The position numbers and the translations under genes were made by a program. Shown piece by piece: positions 1-6,447 of a stretch of DNA of 23,643 nucleotides. How positions within the stretch are numbered: the stretch's first letter is position 1; the number at the start of each line of letters is the position of its first letter. The notes under the pieces are model-generated. The model was not told the origin of the DNA. It searched no databases and saw nothing but the letters and a program-made list of their open reading frames with translations. The stretch is from a virus: the IMG/VR virus record IMGVR_UViG_3300010885_030372, positions 1-23,643 of that record; one strand, 5' to 3'.

Positions 1-3000
1 AACCGCAAATCGCCGTCCGCTCCGCACGGTAGCGAATGCTCGACTGAATATCGCAATGCTTGGCGATGTACGAGAACAACGTCGCGTCATCGCCCTTCAG
101 GGGAACGAGGATGTCGGGGTACACGCCACCAGGAAGTGCGCCCTCGCAATCGTCAATCGCCGCGATGTACGCCGAGGTCGAGACCGAATCATTCGTCCCG
201 TCCGCGTTGCTGTCCTGATCCTTCGGGACCTGCTTGACCGCGACCAATACCGCACCGTTCAAAAGCGTCAAGTACGACGCCAAAGAAACGGGGTTCGTCG
301 GGCTGTTCGCGCCGTAAGCCGCCTCAATCGAGGAAAGCCGCGTGAACAACTGCGCCGAGAAGTCCTGCTTCCGGTAATTGTAGGAGACGTAGTAAACGTC
401 GCCCACCGCAGGCTGCGCGCCGCTTCGATTGTGCGTCGTGACCAACGCCGTGTCACCGACCGCAATGCCCGCCGTATTCGCCACGATGAGCTGAATGCCG
501 GGAACCGCGTAGTTCGGCAGGTTCGAGTCGCAGGTCCCGTTGACGCGGACCTTGAACGTGAAGCTCTGGCCCGCAGGGTAATCCGCGCCGCCCGCACGAT
601 CCAGAATCGTGAAAGTCAGGCCCGTCACGAGGTCGCGGTAGGTCTGACCTACCTGACCGTCCTGACCCGTACCGGAGTTGAGGATGGAGTTATTGGCCGA
701 ACCCGAGCCGTTGACCGGATCGGACGAGGTAACGAAGAATCCGTCGATAGCCGCTTCGCCCACGTTGCCGTCACCCACCACAACGCCGAGGCCGACGCCA
801 GGACGCAGAGCCGTGTTGGACTCAAAGGCAACGCTGGAAGCCGTGCCCAACGTCAGGCTTTGCAGGAAGAGGTAATCCGCACCCGCCTGATCGCTCACGG
901 TCTTGGCAATCGCCAAATCCGTGAAGTAGTTTGCGTCCGGACCCGCGAAATCCAGCAGGTAGTCCGCAACGCTCGCATTCGCGTTCGCCATGAGGCCGGA
1001 AACGAGAACCTGCGGCGTCAACACCGTCCGGCTAGAAGCCGCGTTCGTGCTGAAGCCGAGGGTGCTGTTCGCGTTACCGTCACCGATGACCACCTGAGCC
1101 GAGGCTTCGGAGGAACCGGAACGGAAACGGATACCCGCGCCTTCCTGCTGGACCGAACCCGAGCCCGTGATCGCATTGTTGATCTGCCAAAGGACCGAGT
1201 TCGCAAGACCGATGGGGCCGAACGAAACCGCAGCGGAACCGCCGACCGGAATCGCCGCGCCCGCACCGTTCGTAAAGACCACGGTGTACGGCTGGCCGTC
1301 CATCGTGAACTTAAAGACGTTGTTCTGGTCGTTGACGCCGCCCGAGGCGTAGAACGTGATCTGAGGCTGGCTGTTCGCCGCTTGGCTCGCATAGCTCACG
1401 CGACCGAAAGCCGTAGCCTCCATGATCGTAGCGCGAAGGCCCGCGTAACCACGCTCCTGCGCCGTCAAGCCCGCTTGGGAAGCACCCGTGCCGCCGACGA
1501 TCTGCAACTCGCATTGATCGAGCTGAGACTGACCGTCGATAGAGCCGGAACCAGGGACGATGCGGTTGCGGACGATGATGCGGTCGTAGAGCAGCGGGGC
1601 CACGCCGAGGGACACGCTACGGGCAATCTCGCCTTGGAACAACTTGGTCTGATTGCCGAGAGTCGCACCGTCGGTGCTCAAGCCCGCCGTGATACAGAAG
1701 TCACGGGCAGGAGCCGCGTTCGTGATGAACTCCAAGAAACCGTTGCTGTCCGCAGGGTCAAGCGTGAGGGCGAACTGCAAACGGCTGGAAGAATCAGCCG
1801 TGACCGCAACGGTGAAAGTACCGCCACCAATCGCAGCCGCAAGAGCCGCGTTAACCGCAACGGCCAAAGCCGACGCCGTATTATAGGTGCCCGGAGCAAT
1901 CGTCGCCGTCAGGTTGCCGGAAGCAAGAGATACGTCGCCTGTGTAGTGGATCGTGATGCGGTCGTACTCGTTGACCGAAACCGTCAGCGGGCTAGAGAAG
2001 CGCGTGACCGACTTCAGCACGGGGGCTTCTGCCAACGCCGCCGAGTTGATCGCCGAAACGTAATCCGCAACCGTCGCCGCGACGTTCGCACCCGCGCTCG
2101 ACTGAATCAGAACGCCGTCAACCAGCAGGTCAATCGCGTCATTCGTCGCGTCGATCTCGAAGGTCGAGCCGCCCGTCGCCGGATCGTAAACGGCCTCGTT
2201 GCCGACGATCTGAGCGAAGAAGCCGCAGCCCGCGCCCGTCGGATCGCTAAGGTCTACGGAAACCGTGGTGCCGTCAACCGCGATGTCGAGGGCGTCCGAG
2301 TCGCCGGAAACCGGATAGTACGGGCCATGCGAAGGCACGGTGTATTTCGCGGGGGTCTCGTCGCGCTGAGCGAACTCAACCGTAACGTCCTCTGCAACCG
2401 GACCCGCAAAATCCGTCGTCGTGTACGGGGTCTCGAAACGAACGTCGGGCAGACGCTCGCTACCAGACGGGAACTGAATCTGCACGGTCGCCAAGCCCGC
2501 AGACTTGGAGCCAAACGTCGGAATCAAGACCTGATTGCCGTCCTGATTCGTGATCGAGTAGGTGCCGACGCCGGAAGGTCCAGCCGTCTGCGCCGTAACC
2601 GTGTATTCGACGTCCTGAATCGTATTGTAGTAGAACGTCGCGTAAACTTCCGCGCCAACAGGCACAGGCTCGGCCAACGTAATCGTCGCCGTATCCGACT
2701 CGACCTTCGTGACCGTCACGCGGCCACGCTCAATCGCGTCCTGAAGCGAAAAGCCCCAATAAGCGAAAACGAGGTCCGGACGATTCGTGGGAAGGTCAAC
2801 TCGACCGTTCGCCACCTGATTGAACGTCGTGGAACCGAGGGGGCTATTACGACCGTTGCCCGTCGTGGGAGTCAGGGGCAGGATGAACTGCTTGCGATCC
2901 TCGACAGCGGGGTTGACGCTCGTATTAACGAAAGGCTCGCAAGGAGCCAAATACTCGCGCACGTCAACCAGCGTGGGAATGACCTGCGAGTTATTGAAGG

Positions 3001-4216
3001 TCGCGCCGCCCGCCGTGTGCTCGCCCGCTTCCGTCGTGACCGCCGTGCCCCACAGGATTAAGTCGTCCTGAAGCACGAAGTCCACGTTCTCGACGAAATC
3101 ATCACGACCCGGCGTCAAGCCGCAAAGCGTGACTTCCGTGACGCCGCGATTGGCGAGGTAATCGAAGGTGTCCTGCCACGAGTTGAAGTAATACTGAATC
3201 GTGACCGTCGCGCCGCTCTCGGGAGCGAAGGGGAGGGTCACGGCACCAGACTGACCGTCAACGGCGGTCGGGATAACCTGCGCGCCATTGACCTTCACCG
3301 TCACGTCGGCGGGATCGGTCGTCGTGATACCGCCGTTCGAGCCGTCCACGATGGGGCGCTGAAAGACGTAGAACACGTTGTTGCGGCCCGTGAAGGAACC
3401 CGTCGTGAAACCGAGGGTCGCGTTCAAGGAGCCGTTGCCGACCAAGATGTTGCGGTCAGCGGTCAACTTGAGGACCGTGACGCCGAAGTTATTGACCGCC
3501 GTGCTCGCCACAAGGCTCGTGCCCGTAGCCGCACCATTAATAAAGGCCGCAATCTGCGCCGCCGTCCAACCGCCAACCGGAGAGGCCGCGACCGTCACCG
3601 TGAGGGTCGTCACGTCGTCGATGGTGAGGATGAGTTCGTCGTTGGAACCCGTCACCACGTCGTAGTTCTGGCCGATGCCGCCAAACAGCACGCCCGCGTC
3701 AGGCGTGACCTGCTCGCTCACGGTGTCCGTGATGAGCGTGTCCGTGCGGTTGAAGTAGTAGGTGACGCGAACATCGTCGGTCGCCGCAGGCTTCACGCTG
3801 AGACGAAGGATGCCGCGAGCACCGTCGATGGTAAGGACGACAACGGGGATGCCGTTGACCGTAACGGATACCGAGGCCGAGTCCGTCGCCGTCGTGCCCG
3901 TGCCGTTGCCGGAAACGATGGGGTAGTTGCGAACCTGAACGCGGTCAAGCGTGCCGTCGAAAGCACCGAGGGTGATTTGACCAGCGGGGCTGATGCTTAC
4001 GACCGCACGGCCCGCTTCATCTTCCTGTACGACGCGCTGATCGACGGAAGAGCTAGAACCGCGCACAAGCTCCAAAGCCGATTGGCTAAGGATTTCGGAG
4101 CCGGGTCCGATGACCAACGGGATGCGGGTGACCGCGCCCGTCCCCTGATTCGGGGGCTGAAGATTCGTTTGGGTATAAACGCCAGGGGGCGCGTAGACAC
4201 CATTAGGAAAGGCCAT
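1..4216 (-). CDS. Contractile tail sheath protein, giant, partial (C-terminus beyond left edge)
   Basis: Seen: an open minus-strand frame of 1405 codons from ATG at 4214-4216 to the window edge without a stop. GGAG at 4225-4228 lies about 8 bases upstream. The protein starts MAFPNGVYAPPGVYTQ, the usual sheath opening (a P-PGVY motif). The part next to the edge, with ILVPL, AKHCD and ERTAICG, matches the conserved sheath C-terminal subdomain (LVPP, HCE, R-AI-G). Known: sheath subunits polymerise around the tail tube and contract to drive it through the cell envelope. Odd: usual sheaths have about 400-700 residues (T4 gp18 about 660). The extra length is beta-rich, Gly/Thr/Asn-rich material with internal repeats (residues 96-165, 285-352, and a shorter copy near 2605-2720), plus two GNG-N-TLGF segments. 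These are probably surface-exposed inserted domains (inference). The left-edge boundary is artificial. Alternative: another sheath-fold virion protein, less likely. Confidence 0.85.
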   Translation of the reverse strand, partial: MAFPNGVYAPPGVYTQTNLQPPNQGTGAVTRIPLVIGPGSEILSQSALELVRGSSSSVDQRVVQEDEAGRAVVSISPAGQITLGAFDGTLDRVQVRNYPIVSGNGTGTTATDSASVSVTVNGIPVVVLTIDGARGILRLSVKPAATDDVRVTYYFNRTDTLITDTVSEQVTPDAGVLFGGIGQNYDVVTGSNDELILTIDDVTTLTVTVAASPVGGWTAAQIAAFINGAATGTSLVASTAVNNFGVTVLKLTADRNILVGNGSLNATLGFTTGSFTGRNNVFYVFQRPIVDGSNGGITTTDPADVTVKVNGAQVIPTAVDGQSGAVTLPFAPESGATVTIQYYFNSWQDTFDYLANRGVTEVTLCGLTPGRDDFVENVDFVLQDDLILWGTAVTTEAGEHTAGGATFNNSQVIPTLVDVREYLAPCEPFVNTSVNPAVEDRKQFILPLTPTTGNGRNSPLGSTTFNQVANGRVDLPTNRPDLVFAYWGFSLQDAIERGRVTVTKVESDTATITLAEPVPVGAEVYATFYYNTIQDVEYTVTAQTAGPSGVGTYSITNQDGNQVLIPTFGSKSAGLATVQIQFPSGSERLPDVRFETPYTTTDFAGPVAEDVTVEFAQRDETPAKYTVPSHGPYYPVSGDSDALDIAVDGTTVSVDLSDPTGAGCGFFAQIVGNEAVYDPATGGSTFEIDATNDAIDLLVDGVLIQSSAGANVAATVADYVSAINSAALAEAPVLKSVTRFSSPLTVSVNEYDRITIHYTGDVSLASGNLTATIAPGTYNTASALAVAVNAALAAAIGGGTFTVAVTADSSSRLQFALTLDPADSNGFLEFITNAAPARDFCITAGLSTDGATLGNQTKLFQGEIARSVSLGVAPLLYDRIIVRNRIVPGSGSIDGQSQLDQCELQIVGGTGASQAGLTAQERGYAGLRATIMEATAFGRVSYASQAANSQPQITFYASGGVNDQNNVFKFTMDGQPYTVVFTNGAGAAIPVGGSAAVSFGPIGLANSVLWQINNAITGSGSVQQEGAGIRFRSGSSEASAQVVIGDGNANSTLGFSTNAASSRTVLTPQVLVSGLMANANASVADYLLDFAGPDANYFTDLAIAKTVSDQAGADYLFLQSLTLGTASSVAFESNTALRPGVGLGVVVGDGNVGEAAIDGFFVTSSDPVNGSGSANNSILNSGTGQDGQVGQTYRDLVTGLTFTILDRAGGADYPAGQSFTFKVRVNGTCDSNLPNYAVPGIQLIVANTAGIAVGDTALVTTHNRSGAQPAVGDVYYVSYNYRKQDFSAQLFTRLSSIEAAYGANSPTNPVSLASYLTLLNGAVLVAVKQVPKDQDSNADGTNDSVSTSAYIAAIDDCEGALPGGVYPDILVPLKGDDATLFSYIAKHCDIQSSIRYRAERTAICG
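3161..3364 (-). repeat. Sheath internal protein repeat, copy 2
   Basis: Residues about 285-352 of the sheath protein, aligning with copy 1 (PIVDGSNGG, TVKVNG, AVDGQSGAVTL, TIQYYFN, DT). A shorter third relative (ATITLAEPVPVGAEV, then FYYN) is encoded near 2605-2720. Confidence 0.6.
3722..3931 (-). repeat. Sheath internal protein repeat, copy 1
   Basis: Residues about 96-165 of the sheath protein. Shared pattern with copy 2: PIV-G-G, then T-rich, V-V-VNG, DG--G, L---PA or PE, V---YYFN, DT. The divergence is at protein level; the DNA is not obviously duplicated. Confidence 0.6.
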
Positions 4217-4251
4217 CGGGAAACTCCATCGCGTTCGAGTGCAAGCAGGTG

Positions 4252-4279
4252 ATTTATCGCCGCAACGGGCGTCTATCAA
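4252..4279 (-). promoter_or_regulatory. Weak candidate sigma70-type promoter for the sheath gene
   Basis: On the minus strand, TTGATA (4274-4279) is followed after 15-16 bases by GATAAAT (4252-4258), upstream of the sheath ATG. The -35 match is good (5 of 6) and the -10 match only fair. The 105-bp divergent gap 4217-4321 has no gene and must drive both neighbours. On the plus strand TATAGT at 4287-4292 could serve as a -10 for the FmdB gene, but no convincing -35 is visible. Confidence 0.25.
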
Positions 4280-4321
4280 ACTTGCGTATAGTATCCCTAA
4301 CGTAATGGAGGAAACTGCGCT

Positions 4322-4774
4322 ATGCCGATATACGAATACCTTTGTAAAGCCTGCGGCTTGAAGTTCGAGAAAATGGTCTCGGTCAAAAAGTCCGAGGAAA
4401 AGGTCAAGTGCGAATGCGGCACCGAGGCCGAAAAGCTCATGTCAACCTTCGGATTCGCTTTCTCCCACAAGCCTGTAAACGGTCCCGTGCCGCAAAATAC
4501 AGGAGTCCACAGCGTCGATTATAATTACGACAAGGTAATCGGACGGGACGCGGAGCAGAAGTGGAAGGTGATTGAACAGCGCGACAAGGCCAAGGACGAG
4601 GCCATCCGTGACGCTCGGCGCGAGGGCAAGAACGTCACGTCGCGTGATCAGTTGGTCGGAACGGCTGAAGGCGGCTATCGCCCGATTACTGAACCGGAGC
4701 GGGTCGCCGCCAATCAGAATCGAGCGGTCGCCAACGACATCAACAAGGCGTTGTCGAAGGGCAAGAAGCCTTAA
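4322..4774 (+). CDS. FmdB-family zinc ribbon protein
   Basis: 150 residues, ATG with GGAGG about 10 bases upstream. The N-terminus MPIYEYLCKACG, then FEKMVS, is the diagnostic FmdB/CxxC zinc-ribbon opening. Metal ligands would be C8, C11, C30 and C32. The second knuckle is C-x-C rather than the usual C-x2-C. The remaining ~110 residues are charged (K/E/D/R-rich) with no recognised domain. FmdB ribbons are common small regulatory or accessory proteins in bacteria and occur in phages; their role is unclear. The gene is divergent from the sheath gene and convergent with the next gene: the two stop codons share the palindrome CTTAAG. The function here is not assigned beyond a zinc-ribbon protein. 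Confidence 0.85.
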   Translation: MPIYEYLCKACGLKFEKMVSVKKSEEKVKCECGTEAEKLMSTFGFAFSHKPVNGPVPQNTGVHSVDYNYDKVIGRDAEQKWKVIEQRDKAKDEAIRDARREGKNVTSRDQLVGTAEGGYRPITEPERVAANQNRAVANDINKALSKGKKP

Positions 4775-4788
4775 GCGGCTTTTTTATT
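4764..4788 (+). terminator. Candidate intrinsic terminator after the FmdB gene
   Basis: AGAAGCC (4764-4770) can pair with GGCTTTT (4777-4783, including one G-T pair) around a six-base loop TTAAGC, followed by TTATT. The FmdB stop codon lies in the loop. The run of six A residues on the other strand may make it work both ways for the convergent gene. The U tail is short, so strength is uncertain. Confidence 0.45.
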
Positions 4789-5268
4789 ATGCGCCGCGTC
4801 GATGGCCCGCTCGATGATCGCCACCCCGTTATCGACGATTTCATCGACGAGACGGTGCGGGAACCCGCCGCGCCAATTAATCATGTCGTTCAAGTTTTCG
4901 CGGGCGAGTTCGGACACTCGCTCCTGAAGCGAGGCGTAAGCCTCGCTCACGACCTTGGGATCAACCGTGTTGGCGATGTCCCGCAGGCCCGCCATCAAAA
5001 CGGCGTTCGGGGCGTTTTCCATCTCTTCCGCGTAAAAGTTGACGGTGCGGAAGATCGCGTAGTTGAGGTACTCCGTGGCCGTCAAAAGGCATCTCGTAGC
5101 CGGAGCCTCGATGGTGTAACGCACCCCGTATCGAGCGAACAGCCTGTCGAGCAGGCTGTCGAGAAACAAGGGCACGTCCGGCCCGTAAACCCACTTCACG
5201 TCGGGCTGGTAGCCCGCGCAGAAGTGGTGGGCGATATCCTTGAAAACCTTGTTGCCGTCAACACCCAT
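4771..5268 (-). CDS. Uncharacterised phage protein, paralogue A
   Basis: 165 residues from ATG at 5266-5268, chosen because AAGGGG lies 6 bases upstream; the longer frame to 5346 would run through the promoter-like element at 5297-5341. No known domain recognised. It is clearly paralogous to the gene at 5343-5837: both share RT--FY--EMEN near the middle, then LQERVSELARENL-DMI, FP---VDE and GV close to the C-terminus. Predicted largely alpha-helical and soluble. Cys residues are few and not arranged as a metal site. Its own upstream two-block element suggests separate transcription. Tandem duplication is the likely origin (inference). Confidence 0.8.
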   Translation of the reverse strand: MGVDGNKVFKDIAHHFCAGYQPDVKWVYGPDVPLFLDSLLDRLFARYGVRYTIEAPATRCLLTATEYLNYAIFRTVNFYAEEMENAPNAVLMAGLRDIANTVDPKVVSEAYASLQERVSELARENLNDMINWRGGFPHRLVDEIVDNGVAIIERAIDAAHNKKAA

Positions 5269-5296
5269 ATTGCACCCCTTGTTGGTCAAGTTCGCG

Positions 5297-5341
5297 TTAC
5301 ACCATCCAGACGATTGACGACCGTATCGAAAACCGAAAATC
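5297..5341 (-). promoter_or_regulatory. Two-block promoter-like element, copy 3 (upstream of paralogue A)
   Basis: Read on the minus strand: GATTTTCGGTTTT, 16 bases, CGTCTGGAT, then GGTGTAA. It lies in the 74-bp gap between the paralogues, about 28 bases before the ATG at 5268. Spacing is identical to the other copies. Layout and spacing resemble promoters of alternative (ECF-like) sigma factors, with a -35-like first block and a CGTC-type -10-like second block. Confidence 0.65.
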
Positions 5342-5342
5342 G

Positions 5343-5837
5343 TCAATCCCTCATCGAAGCCGCAATATTGTCGATGCCGTGGTCGAGCGCCTTCACGCCG
5401 CGCTCAAAAACCTCGTCGACATACTCATTCGGGAACCGGCTTTTACCGAGGATCATGTCGCCCAAGTTCTCGCGGGCGATTTCGCTGATTCGCTCTTGCA
5501 GCACGACGTAGACCTTACGAACCAGCAGGTCGTCCAGCGAATCCGCAATCAGCCGCAAGCCGTTGATGACCGCGGGCGAAGGATCATTCTCCATCTCAGC
5601 CTTGTAAAAGGCCAGAGTCCGGTCCACGATTTGATGAAGGTATTTGCCCGCGGGCAAATCCGGATCAACGTACTCATATTCCGGAAACCGGATTCCGTTC
5701 AGGTCGAATAGTCCCTTCGTCAGCGACTCGATCAGAATGTGAACGTCACTCAGATACGCACCACGCGGATCGACCTTGTCTAAGAGACAAGGGGAAAACT
5801 CCCATGCGATTCTCCGAAAGATTAAGTTACCTACCAT
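5343..5837 (-). CDS. Uncharacterised phage protein, paralogue B
   Basis: 164 residues from ATG at 5835-5837, preceded by AAAGGAG at good spacing; a TTG one codon earlier is less likely. No known family recognised. The C-terminal half aligns well with paralogue A (RTLAFYKAEMEN, LQERISEIARENLGDMI, FPNEYVDEV-ERGV). The N-terminal halves have diverged much more. Predicted alpha-helical, without a signal peptide or membrane segment. It is preceded by two tandem copies of the two-block element within the divergent gap 5838-6013, so it seems to be the first gene of a short unit. Confidence 0.8.
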   Translation of the reverse strand: MVGNLIFRRIAWEFSPCLLDKVDPRGAYLSDVHILIESLTKGLFDLNGIRFPEYEYVDPDLPAGKYLHQIVDRTLAFYKAEMENDPSPAVINGLRLIADSLDDLLVRKVYVVLQERISEIARENLGDMILGKSRFPNEYVDEVFERGVKALDHGIDNIAASMRD

Positions 5838-5871
5838 CAAGACTCCTTTCAGTACCGGGTCATTACAACCC

Positions 5872-5915
5872 CTACACTATCCAAACGATTAGTAACCGCT
5901 ATAAAAACCGAAAAT
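5872..5915 (-). promoter_or_regulatory. Two-block promoter-like element, copy 2 (proximal, upstream of paralogue B)
   Basis: Minus strand: GATTTTCGGTTTT, 16 bases, CGTTTGGATAGTGTAG. About 35 bases upstream of the ATG at 5837. Its first block overlaps the end of the second block of the distal copy, making a tandem pair. Confidence 0.65.
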
Positions 5916-5955
5916 CGACACGAATTTATATAGGTTGAAAAACCGAAAATCGACA
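5903..5955. repeat. Direct 18-bp repeat pair in the divergent gap
   Basis: The 18-base sequence AAAAACCGAAAATCGACA occurs at 5903-5920 and again at 5938-5955 without mismatch, 35 bases apart. These are the complements of the first blocks of the two minus-strand elements plus flanking bases. Confidence 0.85.
5914..5951 (-). promoter_or_regulatory. Two-block promoter-like element, degenerate distal copy (copy 4)
   Basis: Minus strand: GATTTTCGGTTTT, 16 bases, CGTGTCGAT, 7 of 9 matching CGTCTGGAT. The first block is identical to the other minus-strand copies and the 16-base spacing is kept. The AGTGTAA extension is absent, so it may be a weak or decayed promoter, or a regulator site. Confidence 0.4.
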
Positions 5956-5973
5956 TTCGTTTTTTCGGTTTTT
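5938..5973. repeat. Inverted repeat joining the divergent elements
   Basis: AAAAACCGAAAA (5938-5949) is the exact reverse complement of TTTTCGGTTTTT (5962-5973), with 12 bases between. The two arms are the first blocks of the distal minus element and of the plus-strand element. The symmetry may simply reflect back-to-back promoters, or may mark a regulator site. The gap 5838-6013 holds no gene. Confidence 0.7.
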
Positions 5974-6004
5974 TCGGGGCAAGCCGAACGTCTGGATAGT
6001 GTAA
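5960..6004 (+). promoter_or_regulatory. Two-block promoter-like element, copy 1 (plus strand)
   Basis: TTTTTTCGGTTTT, 16 bases, CGTCTGGATAGTGTAA, directly before the small plus-strand gene. The ribosome site AAGGAG (6003-6008) begins inside the AGTGTAA tail. The transcript must therefore start at or before about 6002, so the -10-like part should be CGTCTGG (5989-5995), not GATAGT. Confidence 0.65.
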
Positions 6005-6013
6005 GGAGATCAA

Positions 6014-6190
6014 ATGAGTACGCGATTCGTAATCGGTTTTGTTTTATTAGCCGTTGGATTTACTGCGTTTGCAGCGGCTCCTCGTGAGCCGAGTAATATC
6101 GTCGTCGTCGACGGCGCGGAGTACGAGGTACTACCAACGCCCAATGGCGTAATCCTAATTAATCGAAAGACGGGTAAGGTCTTGCCGTGA
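6014..6190 (+). CDS. Small exported or membrane-anchored protein with N-terminal signal segment
   Basis: 58 residues: ATG at 6014-6016 with AAGGAG 5 bases upstream, stop TGA at 6188-6190. The N-terminus has Arg4 and a hydrophobic stretch VIGFVLLAVGFTAFA followed by AAP, a good Sec signal peptide with an A-x-A type cleavage site. The predicted mature part is about 35 residues and includes VVVDGAEYEVLPTPNGVILI and NRKTGKVLP. No family recognised. It sits immediately after the plus-strand two-block element and overlaps the next gene by GTGA, implying co-translation. An envelope-directed role is possible but is inference. Confidence 0.75.
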   Translation: MSTRFVIGFVLLAVGFTAFAAAPREPSNIVVVDGAEYEVLPTPNGVILINRKTGKVLP

Positions 6191-6447
6191 ACAACGCGGC
6201 ATGGCTAGAAAGAAAAGGCTTCGTCCCCTACGGCTCAGGGTTTCGTGGGGACGTCGGCCCTTATGCTGTTCACGTCTTTCCGTACTTGGACGGACGTGAG
6301 TGGGAGGCCGTGGACCCCGTCGCATCCGTGACGGGTCATGGTGAAAACCCGCAGGAGGCGTTGCTCGACCTTATCGAGAGCATGGAGTCGCGGAAAGCGC
6401 GATTGAGTGCGATGATAAGGTTGATGCGGGAATTCGTTAGCGAATAA
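6187..6447 (+). CDS. Small uncharacterised protein, translationally coupled
   Basis: 86 residues. GTG start at 6187-6189 overlaps the upstream TGA (GTGA), so translation is probably coupled; no independent ribosome site is seen. The first ~60 residues (MNNAAWLERKGF, GPYAVHVFPYLDG, EWEA, GENPQEALLDLI) look like a small alpha/beta domain and the last ~25 form a charged helix. No family recognised. The 3' end overlaps the convergent virion gene by 11 bp. A six-base-stem hairpin (TCGAAA/TTTCGA, 6450-6467) lies just downstream but lacks a U tail. Confidence 0.7.
   Translation: MNNAAWLERKGFVPYGSGFRGDVGPYAVHVFPYLDGREWEAVDPVASVTGHGENPQEALLDLIESMESRKARLSAMIRLMREFVSE

Noticed and set aside
56-3061. 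Plus-strand open frame of about 1000 codons, very Arg-rich
   Set aside because: It is antisense to the sheath gene; composition is dominated by Arg/Val/Asp with no domain, which is what the complement of a GC-biased beta-rich gene gives.
4287-4292. TATAGT as a -10 for the FmdB gene
   Set aside because: No recognisable -35 at 16-18 bases upstream; kept only as a remark.
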